Source of the DNA: Verrucomicrobiaceae bacterium
GTDB lineage: Bacteria > Verrucomicrobiota > Verrucomicrobiia > Chthoniobacterales > Chthoniobacteraceae
Length of the DNA: 64,000 bases
Reading direction: 5' to 3'
Assembly (NCBI GenBank): GCA_005791535.1
Contig: SXWH01000161.1
Span: 51,461-115,460, forward strand
Part shown: positions 18,272 through 27,000 of the stretch, piece by piece
Layout of the letters: every line of letters starts with the position of its first letter
Position numbering within the stretch: the stretch's first letter is position 1
Translations under genes and position numbers: made by a program
Notes under the pieces: generated by a model
The model's input: only the letters and a program-made list of their open reading frames with translations
What the model was told of the DNA's origin: nothing
The model's database searches: none

Positions 18272-21200
18272 CTAATTCACATTCAGTAAGAAGGTGCTCG
18301 CAGGGAGGCCGGTGGAATTCACGAGGTTTCCTGCGGAGAATGGCTGCCATGCGTAGCGAACTTTGGATGGCGTGGGGACGCTGGGGCTGGTTGCGACAAC
18401 CGTCGTACCGGAGACTGTGGCGGTAGCGGGGTAGAAGACCCCGTCTGCTCCAGCCAACTCGAATGTCGCAGGTGCGGCGGCGTTGCTGGTGGCAAGCGAC
18501 GGACCGGCGTGTTGGAAGTTGATCGTGACGGTGCCGCCGGTGCGCGTGGCGGTCGTGGGCAGCGGGCACGGGAGCGCGGCTGCGTCGCCGTAGGTGTAGC
18601 GTTGCGCCCATCGGGCCAGACGTTTTCCGACGTCGCGTTTGTTGGTCGGATGCACATTGGCGGAGGCACCAATGTCGCTCGTCACGGCGAGCCCCATGTT
18701 TGGGAGAAGCGCGGTGGCACGCCGCTGGTAATCGCGGAATTCCGGCCAGTAATGGGAGTCGTAGTTTGTCTCGCTGATGCTGCTGAGCTGGCAGACGAGG
18801 AAGGGAAAATTGCCCTGTCCCCACTGCGCGCGCCAGTCGTTCACGAGCAGCGGGAAGAGCGTCTCGTGCTGGTCCACGCGCCACTTCGGATTAATCTCGC
18901 CGATGTGCGAAAGTGCATTGCTTTCGCCCTGATACCACAGCACGCCGCGAATCGCGAATGGCGCGAGTCGCGCGGGTCCGGCATTCCATAAAAAAGCCGG
19001 CTTGAACGAGTGGTTCGGACCCATGTCGTCGCCGGGCGCGGAGCTGATGTTCCCGCCGAGTTGCACCGTGGCGCGGCTATTGCACCACGGTTCAAGGTAG
19101 GTGTTGTTTGTAATCCAGCCGGGAGCGGTGAGCGCGGGCGGGATGATGGCGCGCCGCATCCACGACTCCGCCGGACTGCCGCCGACGCTCATATTTATAA
19201 GACCGACCGGAACATCGAGTGCGTTGCGGATTTCCTTTCCGAAAAAGTAGCCGACCGCCGAGAATGGTGCGGCGGTCGTTGAACTCGCAGCCGCCCAACT
19301 GCTCGCGTTATAAAAATCCGTCGCTGTCTGCCGCGCGACGATGGCGGCGGAATAAGCTGTCGCACCGAAACCTTGCCCCGCATAGCCCATGTTGCGGAGA
19401 CGCACGTGCGGAAGCGCGGCACCGGCCGATTCGGTTGCCCACGTTGCCTCCTGGTCGCAGCGAAACTCCATGTTGGACTGCCCTGCGCATAGCCACACTT
19501 CGCCGACGAGCACGTCGCTCACGGTCAGTCGCGGCTGTCCGCCTGCGAGCACTTTCAGCTCGCGCGATGTCTTGCTGGCGGACTGCGCGGGTAACTCGAC
19601 AAGCCAGCGACCCTGCGCATCCGCCACGGCGCTTGCGGCCGCGCCGTTGAAAGTCACCGTGATTTCATGGCCCGCAGCGGCGGTGCCCCAGACCGGAAGC
19701 TTCATGTCGCGCTGGAGCACCATGCTGTTTGAAAAAATGGGATCGAGTGCGACGGCGTCGCCACCGCTGGCAGGCAACAAAAGCGCGACTCCGGCGACGG
19801 CGGGCGTGATGATTCGGAAAAAGCGGGCAGTGGTGTTCATTGGCACGGTGATGAGTTCGGAGCGGGTGTTCGGCCCGGCAGGCACGTCATAATACTTCTC
19901 CCACGTTCCAGTCGCGAGCGAGTCGCGATATTGCACAGTGTAACTCCGGGCGGCGACAGCGGTGAAATCGAGCGCCAGCGTTCCGGTTTCGGTTGTCGAT
20001 GAGGCAGTGAGTTTGAAAACCGAGGCGTTGTCGCGAGGGTTTGTGCCTGCGTTGAACTCGGCGAGATTCGTAGCGCCGTCGCCGTCAGCATCGCCATTTG
20101 CATCGGTGACGCTGTGCTGCGTCTCGAAGTAGTCCGGCAAACCATCGCCATCAATGTCTGCCACAGAAAGCGCAGCACCGGGCGTAGGAACCGCAGCAGC
20201 CCAGGTTGCCGAGTCGTAGCCGATCGCTGCGGTGTCGGGGCGTTGTAGCGATGCGCCACCGTTGTCCGGCTGTATCGGCCACGGTCCAGTGTCGCCATAA
20301 TTGAACGACCACACCGCCGCACCGCCCTGCACGAGCGAGAGGAGTTCGCCGTTGTTGTCGAGCTTTCCGGTGTAAATGCCATTTGCCGTGACGCCAGGGA
20401 AACGGCTCGCGAGTTGCGTTTGATTTCTCGCGAGTAAATAGAACGCGCCCGGTGCGAGCGATGTTCCTGCTGGAAAGGTGTATGTGATTCCCCCGAACGA
20501 CAGACCGCCGAGGTCGAGCGTCACAAGACCGGTGTTTTGCAGTTCCAGGAACTCAAACTCATCGCCGTCCACAGCTCCCGCGCCGGGCGGGTTGTAGTAG
20601 ATTTCCGTCACACGCAGGGTCTGCAAATCCTGCGGTGGATAAAACGTTGCGATCGTTGTTCCACTCCACGCTGTGCCATTGAGCACGCGTGCGAAAACCG
20701 TCGTTGTCGCGGCAATAGGCACCGGACCCGTGTAGGCGGTTCCAGCCACTCCGCCGCCGACTGCCCGCGGATCCGATCCGTTCGTCGTATAATAAATGGT
20801 TCCGGTGGACGCGCTCATCGTGAGAGAGAATCCCGCCGGTACCGCGCCGCCGTTCTGCGGGAAAACCGCTGGCGCAGTGAACTGTGCATCAAACGCAGCG
20901 CCGCGGTCTTGAAGCCACGTCTTGAGGGTTGCAAGGTTGGTTGCCCACGCGGTTGAAGTCGTGCCGCTACGAGCCGCCACAGTGCTGGTGATTTCGGCAG
21001 CCTGCGCATCCACGACAGCGTGTATATTTGCCGTCGAGAACGCCCCGCGGCGGATGTCCTGCCATTTATCGATGTAGGCCTGCACAAACTCCGGATCCGT
21101 CATCAGTCGGGCGTAGTGCATCCGGTTGTGCGCCCAATTGAGATTCAGCGTCGCACCGCCGCCGCCATTGCTGAGGTTGCGGTTAAAGCCGCGGTCGAAA

Positions 21201-23935
21201 TCCCAAATCGTCGCCCACTTCATCTTCGCGGTTGGCGTCTCGCGCTTGAGGTAGGAGCTGAGCACAATGGCGTCCTGATTTTTTGCGAAGCTCTGGAGCA
21301 GGAGATGATGCGCCCAGTTCGGCACATCAATGAACGGCGCGTAGCCGAGTGTGGGGCTGGTGTAGTTCGCGCCGTAGAGCGCGGTGTCGAAGCCGCGTAC
21401 GAACGTCTGAATCGGCGTGCGCTGCGCCGCTGTGATTTCCCATCCGCGCGGCGATTCGAAGTTGAAGAACGAGTGGTAGAAGTTCGGCATGTCGTCGTTT
21501 GCCGGCAGAATGCCGCTGCCACTGGCGACGCCGTTGACTATCGCCTGATAGCCGCGCGAATTGTCGTCGGGAGTTTGCAGAATCCCGTCGGGGCCAGCGG
21601 TGTGAAAATGGCGCGGCGCAAGCGAACCGACGGTCGAGCCGACAGGCAGCGATTCCATGCGATCAATCGAAAGCATCCAGCCGCCCGCAGTGCCGTTCGA
21701 ATTGAGGCGCTCGAAGTTCACGCGGCGATTTGCGCGTTTCGGCTTCTCGACGAGCAGATAAAGGCCGCGATGGTCGGACATCGTCACGTCGCCGCCGCCG
21801 GTGTTGAGGAAGACCTCGACGAATCGAAACTGCGGCGCATCAAAGCCAGACTGTCGCGCAAGCGCGTAGATGAGCGAATTGTGGATGAGCGGCACGTCGA
21901 AGTTCGAGGCGGAATCCGGCCCGTAAAGAACCCAGTCACTTTCCGCGGAAAGCCCGAGCAGCGATTTCTCGTTGGGCTCCTCGTTGATTTCCGTCCACGT
22001 CTCCAGTGCGTAGCTTTTGCGCGAAAAAGTGAAGCTGCTGCTGCCGCGAATGCGAAGCCCCACCCGCGATGATTCCACCACGGGCGACGTCATCGCCGTG
22101 GCGCTGGCTGCTTCGTCGAGAATCGTCATCGACGTTGATTGCAGCGGGATTTCCACCACGTCGCTACCGTCTCCATTCGGCCCATTGGCCTGGACTCCGG
22201 GAACCGCGCCCGCGCCGCCGTTGTGCAGGACTACGATGGGCAGCGGCGAGGTGAATGAGGTCACGTCATTTCCCAGCCGCAGATGCGACGAAGTGCTGCT
22301 CGCGCCGTAGCGTTCGCCGGGAAAAATCATCGCGGCGCGAAGATGCGTGCTGGCTGTGAGCGAGAGCGGCGCGGTGTAGGCGGCGGAGTCAAATTGCGGA
22401 CGCGCGCCGTTCGTTGTATAGCGCAGCGTGCCGCCGGTCATCGTGGTGGAAATACCGACGGTGCGCGTGCCAGTGAAGGTTCCACCCGCGACATCGAACA
22501 CCGGCTCTGGCCGCACATTCGTGATGCCGTCCACATTCAGCGCGCCCGGCGTGGCGACGGGGAAATACTTCGCGCCCGGCGTGGCGTGGACAGTTTGCCC
22601 GAAGCTGATGTCTGAATACTGCGCGGGGTAATTGAACGACGACACCACCGCGCCGCCTGCACCGGTGAGCGCGAGATAGCCGGCTGCGTTGGCGATTTTG
22701 AAATTCGTGTGCAGCTCGCTGCCCGCGATGGCGCGATTTTTTTCCGAAGCGAAGACCGTGAGGAATCCGCCCGCCGCGATGTTCACTGCAGGCAGCGCCC
22801 ACTTTGCCGGAACGAGCGCGTCGTCGGTGAGGAAAAGGCCCGCCGTGCTGAGTGGCGCGGTGGTCGGGTTGTGCAGCTCAATCCAATCGTGCTGCTCGCC
22901 GTCCGCGTCCACGAGGCTGTGGTCGTTTTCCGCGAGGAATTCGCTGATGACGAGCGCCGCGCCGCCACGCACTTCGAGTGCCGCTGTGCGTGTCTCCGCC
23001 GAACCACTCGCATTCGTTGCGCGCAGCCAGTAGTCGCCCGCATCAACCGCCGACACGCTCGGAATCGTCAGCGTCGCCGAGGTCGCCCCCGCGATGGGCG
23101 CGGCGTCTTTATACCACTGATACGTGTTGCCCGTGCCGCTGAAGACCGCCGCGAGCGACGCCGAAGCGCCCGCGACAACGGACTGCGACGCGGGGTTCGT
23201 CGTCACCGCCGGAGCAGGCGGCGCTGGCGGGTCGTTTATGGTGAACTCGACCGCATTCCAATAGCCGTCACCTTTGCCTCCACTGCTGCCGGTGCCCCAC
23301 TGCACGCCGTTGAAGTTCGTCCCAGTGCCCGCGTAGCCCGTGGCCTTTACCACTCCGTCCACGTAGTATTCCGCCTGCGCGACTGCTGGATTGTAGCGCA
23401 ATTCGTGGACGTGATACTGCGTGGCATCCACGCCCGTGAGCGTGACCGTCGGCCCACCGACGAGCGTGGTCACGATCTCGCCCGCCGCGTTGATGTCGAA
23501 AAACAGAATCCACCGCTTCGCTGTGCCGCTGGTCGAGTTGTTGCCATAAAGCAGCACGACGGAATTGCTGCCCCCATTCGCCGCCACCGGGTCCGCCACC
23601 CGCAATCGCGCCGACATTTTCCACCCATACGCCGCCGCATCCGTGTGCTGCTGCGCGGTCATCGTCTTCGTCCAGGTGATAAACGCGCTGCCCGCCGCCG
23701 AGTTATCGAGCATCCGCCAGGCGTTAAATCCCGTCGCCCCATCCGGCGACACCGCCGCATTGATGAAGTTCGCCGCATCCGAAGCCGGCCCCGCCCCTGT
23801 CCAAGGAATCGCCGCACTCGCGGGCGATGAAGCCACCGCAGGATTGCCCGCCACACCCGCGTCGTAAAGCGCGACGGATTGCGCCGCATCAGCGGAGCAC
23901 GCGAGGAGGGAAAGTAGCAGAACGAAGCGTTTCAT
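18272..23935 (-). CDS. Giant secreted CotH-kinase / lamin-tail / sialate O-acetylesterase fusion
   Basis: 1887 residues. Signal peptide (MKRFVLLLSLLACSADAAQS), LamG-like jelly roll (about 25-240), Ig-like domain (about 245-325, NTYQWYKDAAPIAGA), lamin-tail domain (about 327-465, LVISEFLAEN ... WIELHN), chitobiase C-like beta domain (TLRYTTNGARP), CotH kinase-like domain (about 567-982, LRIRGSSSFTFSRKSYAL and GLYLLVEKPKR), a second chitobiase-like and a second lamin-tail domain, a calcium-binding DxDxD segment (DIDGDGLPDY), and a C-terminal SGNH sialate O-acetylesterase (about 1395-1887) with GQSNMEF, LWYQGESNA and ANVHPTNKRDVGKRLA, so the Ser, oxyanion and His blocks are all present. Esterase on O-acetylated sialic acids is the known activity. 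It is adjacent to two sialidase genes and a regulator, which supports that use. CotH plus esterase in one chain is unusual. Confidence 0.88.
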   Translation of the reverse strand: MKRFVLLLSLLACSADAAQSVALYDAGVAGNPAVASSPASAAIPWTGAGPASDAANFINAAVSPDGATGFNAWRMLDNSAAGSAFITWTKTMTAQQHTDAAAYGWKMSARLRVADPVAANGGSNSVVLLYGNNSTSGTAKRWILFFDINAAGEIVTTLVGGPTVTLTGVDATQYHVHELRYNPAVAQAEYYVDGVVKATGYAGTGTNFNGVQWGTGSSGGKGDGYWNAVEFTINDPPAPPAPAVTTNPASQSVVAGASASLAAVFSGTGNTYQWYKDAAPIAGATSATLTIPSVSAVDAGDYWLRATNASGSAETRTAALEVRGGAALVISEFLAENDHSLVDADGEQHDWIELHNPTTAPLSTAGLFLTDDALVPAKWALPAVNIAAGGFLTVFASEKNRAIAGSELHTNFKIANAAGYLALTGAGGAVVSSFNYPAQYSDISFGQTVHATPGAKYFPVATPGALNVDGITNVRPEPVFDVAGGTFTGTRTVGISTTMTGGTLRYTTNGARPQFDSAAYTAPLSLTASTHLRAAMIFPGERYGASSTSSHLRLGNDVTSFTSPLPIVVLHNGGAGAVPGVQANGPNGDGSDVVEIPLQSTSMTILDEAASATAMTSPVVESSRVGLRIRGSSSFTFSRKSYALETWTEINEEPNEKSLLGLSAESDWVLYGPDSASNFDVPLIHNSLIYALARQSGFDAPQFRFVEVFLNTGGGDVTMSDHRGLYLLVEKPKRANRRVNFERLNSNGTAGGWMLSIDRMESLPVGSTVGSLAPRHFHTAGPDGILQTPDDNSRGYQAIVNGVASGSGILPANDDMPNFYHSFFNFESPRGWEITAAQRTPIQTFVRGFDTALYGANYTSPTLGYAPFIDVPNWAHHLLLQSFAKNQDAIVLSSYLKRETPTAKMKWATIWDFDRGFNRNLSNGGGGATLNLNWAHNRMHYARLMTDPEFVQAYIDKWQDIRRGAFSTANIHAVVDAQAAEITSTVAARSGTTSTAWATNLATLKTWLQDRGAAFDAQFTAPAVFPQNGGAVPAGFSLTMSASTGTIYYTTNGSDPRAVGGGVAGTAYTGPVPIAATTTVFARVLNGTAWSGTTIATFYPPQDLQTLRVTEIYYNPPGAGAVDGDEFEFLELQNTGLVTLDLGGLSFGGITYTFPAGTSLAPGAFYLLARNQTQLASRFPGVTANGIYTGKLDNNGELLSLVQGGAAVWSFNYGDTGPWPIQPDNGGASLQRPDTAAIGYDSATWAAAVPTPGAALSVADIDGDGLPDYFETQHSVTDANGDADGDGATNLAEFNAGTNPRDNASVFKLTASSTTETGTLALDFTAVAARSYTVQYRDSLATGTWEKYYDVPAGPNTRSELITVPMNTTARFFRIITPAVAGVALLLPASGGDAVALDPIFSNSMVLQRDMKLPVWGTAAAGHEITVTFNGAAASAVADAQGRWLVELPAQSASKTSRELKVLAGGQPRLTVSDVLVGEVWLCAGQSNMEFRCDQEATWATESAGAALPHVRLRNMGYAGQGFGATAYSAAIVARQTATDFYNASSWAAASSTTAAPFSAVGYFFGKEIRNALDVPVGLINMSVGGSPAESWMRRAIIPPALTAPGWITNNTYLEPWCNSRATVQLGGNISSAPGDDMGPNHSFKPAFLWNAGPARLAPFAIRGVLWYQGESNALSHIGEINPKWRVDQHETLFPLLVNDWRAQWGQGNFPFLVCQLSSISETNYDSHYWPEFRDYQRRATALLPNMGLAVTSDIGASANVHPTNKRDVGKRLARWAQRYTYGDAAALPCPLPTTATRTGGTVTINFQHAGPSLATSNAAAPATFELAGADGVFYPATATVSGTTVVATSPSVPTPSKVRYAWQPFSAGNLVNSTGLPASTFLLNVN

Positions 23936-23980
23936 CGCCCGAACCCTACGCAGAATTGCCGGATGGACAAAAGCGGCTTG

Positions 23981-24001
23981 CTTGTCTGTTGCGGTAACAA
24001 G
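23981..24001. promoter_or_regulatory. Candidate regulator dyad upstream of the esterase gene
   Basis: CTTGT-N11-ACAAG, a perfect 5-bp dyad whose near edge is 46 bp upstream of the start codon at 23935 (minus strand). It matches in arm sequence and spacing the dyads at 25643, 26975 and 28901. Proposed operator of the GntR/LacI-type regulator encoded next door (inference). Confidence 0.5.
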
Positions 24002-24035
24002 AAGGAGTGCGCATCACACGCCTCGGTTCCATTCG

Positions 24036-24569
24036 TCACTTCCGGGGATGATTCTTCAACCTCGGGATCGGCAATGCCGTCGGGTGATATCCGTTCGCGA
24101 CGACAATGTCGAAAAGCTGCGCAACCATGTTTTCAAATTCGCCGCTCCTCACGGCCCGCCTTGATGGAATAATCCTGACGCAATCGCCAAAGGCCGTCGT
24201 GGGCGCAAAGTAGATGAGTATTGATGGGGTTCTGTTCTCCCGGTCAGCTTCCACCCGGCAAAGGTGTGAAATTGGAACTGTGATCGAATTGCGGGTGTCG
24301 GAAATCACAAAATGATCACCATCCCGGATAACCCGTTTCACGGGCTTCAACCACGAAACCAATAGCCATCCGCCAATGACTAGCGCGCCGAAAAACACCC
24401 ACAGAAATGGAGGAGTTTCCTTATCGAGAAACCACAGCAGGGGGATTCCCATGAGCAGAAACAAAACTGGGAATCCGAACTTTACCGCCCACGTTCGAGC
24501 TTCTGACGACAACTGCTTCGATGGCAGTTTCTCAGCTATCGGGCTTTGGGATGGCTTCAGGTCTTTCAT
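24036..24569 (-). CDS. Small membrane protein of unknown function
   Basis: 177 residues with two adjacent transmembrane segments (WAVKFGFPVLFLLMGIPLLWFL and FLWVFFGALVIGGWLLVSWL) near 30-80, followed by a soluble beta-rich domain (RDGDHFVISDTRNSITVPISHL and ILIYFAPTTAFGDCVRII) resembling small PH-like domains of membrane proteins. The start codon at 24569 overlaps the regulator's stop (ATGA), so it is coupled to that gene. A longer open frame reaching 25151 runs into the regulator gene out of frame and is discarded. No recognised family. Confidence 0.75.
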   Translation of the reverse strand: MKDLKPSQSPIAEKLPSKQLSSEARTWAVKFGFPVLFLLMGIPLLWFLDKETPPFLWVFFGALVIGGWLLVSWLKPVKRVIRDGDHFVISDTRNSITVPISHLCRVEADRENRTPSILIYFAPTTAFGDCVRIIPSRRAVRSGEFENMVAQLFDIVVANGYHPTALPIPRLKNHPRK

Positions 24570-25627
24570 TGGTTCCGTTGCACAGTTTCGCCGCGGATAA
24601 ATGACGGCATCATCCACTGCTGCGAAGGGCGGGTGGACGGGGCGTCGAGCATGGTGAGCACGAGACGGCTGATTTTTCGCGCGAATGCCGTCGCGTTCAC
24701 GGTGTAGCGCGCCGGGTTTGGCAGGACGGACTCGAGAAACGGTTCGTGGTCGCGGCAGATCAACGAGACATCGCGGGGCACTTGAATCCCGGATTGGTTG
24801 AGCCAGCCGAGAACGGTGAGCAGATGATCGCTGTGGAAGACGAACAGCGCGTCCGGTCGTTCCGGGCGGGAAAACAGCCGCGCGAGAACCGTCGTGATAC
24901 CACGAATCGTTCCGTCGTGGGTCGCATCGGTTGTGTCTGCCAGTTTTTCGCGGAACGCAGCGACGCTGCCGAGGTCGCCTGCGAGTGTGGATGAGGGACG
25001 GATGATCGCGACGCGGCTGCGTCCGGCGCCGGAAAAGCGTCCCGCAGCGTGTCGGCAGGCGGCGGCGTGGTCGATATCCACGGAGGAAAGCTGTACACCT
25101 TCGTGCCGCGAGCCTGTGATGACTGCGGGAAGGCTGCGTTCGCTGAACCAACGCTGCATCTCCGGAGTGGAGCGATAAAGCACCCAGCCGGACGGATCCA
25201 GACGCGCTGCAAGCTCCTCCAAAGCATGCACGGGACGCGCGCGGAACGCAGTCGGGCGTTCGTGGAAAAGAAGCGGACGTCCGGCGTGGTCGAGGTGCTC
25301 ACGGAGCTCATCCATCCAGAAAACTGTCGAAGAAGGCAGCCGGTGGAGTGGAGTGGGAGAGAGAAGCACGACTGATTTGTTCGCTGTGCGTCGCGCAGGC
25401 TTTTTGGTCACCAGAACCTCCCTTCGCCGCCCCTGGCCGGAACTGATGATTTTTTCCCGCTCAAGCTCCGCGAGTGCGTGGCGCAATGTGACGCGGCTGA
25501 CTGTCAGGCGGCGGCAGAGTTCCAGTTCGCCGGGCAACCATCGCGGCCACTGCCCTTCGGCGATGGCATCGCGCAGAATCGAAACCGTCTGCGCCACGAG
25601 CGAAACGCGCTGCGGCAAAGTTTTCAC
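24566..25627 (-). CDS. GntR-HTH / LacI-type ligand-binding transcriptional regulator
   Basis: 353 residues. Residues 1-75 form a GntR-type winged helix (VSILRDAIAEGQWPRWLPGE, ELCRRLTVSRVTLRHALAEL, IISSGQGRR). Residues about 85-345 are a LacI/periplasmic-binding-type sensor domain (VVLLSPTPLHRLPSSTVFW, WVLYRSTPEMQRWF, VSLICRDHEPFLE). That layout is of the AraR type: a sugar or sugar derivative releases it from its dyads. The surrounding sialidase/esterase genes make a sialic acid or sialoglycan fragment a reasonable inducer (inference). Start is GTG at 25627 with a matching dyad 16 bp upstream, suggesting autoregulation. Confidence 0.9.
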   Translation of the reverse strand: MKTLPQRVSLVAQTVSILRDAIAEGQWPRWLPGELELCRRLTVSRVTLRHALAELEREKIISSGQGRRREVLVTKKPARRTANKSVVLLSPTPLHRLPSSTVFWMDELREHLDHAGRPLLFHERPTAFRARPVHALEELAARLDPSGWVLYRSTPEMQRWFSERSLPAVITGSRHEGVQLSSVDIDHAAACRHAAGRFSGAGRSRVAIIRPSSTLAGDLGSVAAFREKLADTTDATHDGTIRGITTVLARLFSRPERPDALFVFHSDHLLTVLGWLNQSGIQVPRDVSLICRDHEPFLESVLPNPARYTVNATAFARKISRLVLTMLDAPSTRPSQQWMMPSFIRGETVQRNQ

Positions 25628-25642
25628 GGCTGGGAGGATGCA

Positions 25643-25663
25643 CCTGTTTGGTGAAAATACAAG
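25643..25663. promoter_or_regulatory. Candidate regulator dyad upstream of the regulator gene
   Basis: CCTGT-N11-ACAAG, 16 bp from the regulator start codon. It shares 17 of 21 bases with the dyad at 28901, including an identical TGAAAA core, the strongest support for a common operator. Confidence 0.55.
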
Positions 25664-25700
25664 CGGGCGATCGCGCCGCTCAGCCGGCGTCCGGATGCCG

Positions 25701-26930
25701 CTATTTCCCCTGCAGAAGTCGCGCGGGTTCTTTCACCCAGCGATCCGTCTGCTCAGGGTCGATGATTGCCTGAAGGATGTAAGGCGGCTTGCCACGACCG
25801 TCGGGATGATTGGGGTGCTTTGAGCCTGCATCGAGCTCCCAATGACCGTAGGTGATCGCGAGGACTTTTCCGCCAGGCAGCAGTTCGACGCCCGTGTAGC
25901 CGCAGTCGCCGATGTTGCCGTTGGTTGAATTGCCGTAGTTGCGGCGGAGGCGGATACGATACTGGCCTTCGCGCCCCTGCTCGATGTCGTCGAAAGTTCC
26001 GACCCATGCGACCCAGTCACCGTGTGTGGGATTGCCTTTGTTCAGCGGGCTGTAATCGCGCATGAAAACCATCGTGCGTCCGTCCGGTAGATTCACGGAT
26101 TCGTGGCGGTGGCCGGTGTAGGCACCGGGCAGTTCCCGCGGGTCAGTCCACGTCAGCCCGGCGTCGTCTGAAAATGCGACCATGGAATTGGTGAGTCGCT
26201 TTTCCGGACGGAAAAGCAGCGCGATGCGTTTACCGTCGGCGCGCGCGACGAGACCGGCTTCGCAAAGTCCGGCCCGGCGCGCTTCGTCCCGGCCCGCGGG
26301 TGTGGCGTATTCGAGGCGGCGCAGATTCTCGAACTGACACGCGGCTTTGCCATCGAGACGCAGGTCCACGGTGTAGTTGTCGAAATTTCCGTCGTGGAAA
26401 ATTCCGCGCCATCGGGGTTCGCCGCCGGGCACCGGCCAGAGCGATGCGAGCGCGACGATGATTCCTCGCGTGCCATCCAGCTTCCACTGCTGGCGGGCCG
26501 ACCACGTTTTTCCACGGTCGTCGCTCCACATCCATTCGAGGACGCTTTGCCCGGGCCGGCAGGTCACGAGCAGCACACGCTCGCCGCCTCCGGGAAGATC
26601 GAGGCGGTAAAGGATCGGCGTTTCCTCGACGCGCTGTGCCGCAATATCGACCGGTTGCCACGAACCTCCCGCATCGGTGCTTCGCCGGATAATCAGATTC
26701 CCGCGTCCGTGCCCGTCCGGATAAGCAACAAGCAGAGTTTTTCCATCGCGGAAAAGGACAGTGGACGGGTGCCCGAGATAGCCGACCCGCCGCTCCACTG
26801 TGGTGAATAAAGAGTCCTCTTTGGCGAGGTCCAGAACCGGAATCGAGAAGTCGCGGCGCGGCTCTGCAAATGCCTGGGACGCGAGTGCAACGAACGCTGG
26901 AATATGAAGGTGGCGGATCAAATTTGTCAT
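25701..26930 (-). CDS. Secreted sialidase-family (BNR/Asp-box) protein
   Basis: 409 residues. Signal peptide (MTNLIRHLHIPAFVALASQAFAE). Three Asp-box-like repeats, STDAGGSWQ, SDDRGKTWS and SDDAGLTWT, mark a six-bladed sialidase-like propeller. GHPSTVLFRDGKTLLVAYPDGHGRG begins the fold, but there is no YRIP arginine motif as in the neighbouring sialidase, so activity on sialic acid is uncertain. C-terminal DCGYTGVELLPGGKVLAITYGHWE is typical of predicted glycosidases in this superfamily. It lies between the regulator (73 bp upstream of its stop in map order) and the second sialidase gene, in the same orientation. Confidence 0.8.
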   Translation of the reverse strand: MTNLIRHLHIPAFVALASQAFAEPRRDFSIPVLDLAKEDSLFTTVERRVGYLGHPSTVLFRDGKTLLVAYPDGHGRGNLIIRRSTDAGGSWQPVDIAAQRVEETPILYRLDLPGGGERVLLVTCRPGQSVLEWMWSDDRGKTWSARQQWKLDGTRGIIVALASLWPVPGGEPRWRGIFHDGNFDNYTVDLRLDGKAACQFENLRRLEYATPAGRDEARRAGLCEAGLVARADGKRIALLFRPEKRLTNSMVAFSDDAGLTWTDPRELPGAYTGHRHESVNLPDGRTMVFMRDYSPLNKGNPTHGDWVAWVGTFDDIEQGREGQYRIRLRRNYGNSTNGNIGDCGYTGVELLPGGKVLAITYGHWELDAGSKHPNHPDGRGKPPYILQAIIDPEQTDRWVKEPARLLQGK

Positions 26931-26974
26931 CGCCTGACAATCTTCCCAGCTATCGAAACCTCAGCCCGGAACAG

Positions 26975-26995
26975 CATGTACGCGAGGATGACAAG
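26975..26995. promoter_or_regulatory. Weaker candidate regulator dyad upstream of the 26930 start
   Basis: CATGT-N11-ACAAG; one arm base departs from the other three sites and the spacer is unrelated, so this is the weakest copy. Its distance to the start codon (45 bp) nearly equals that of the 23981 site (46 bp). Confidence 0.3.
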
Positions 26996-27000
26996 TTCGG

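Noticed and set aside
24570..25151. Extension of the small membrane-protein frame through the regulator gene
   Set aside because: It is out of frame with the clearly homologous regulator and has an Arg-rich, non-protein-like composition.
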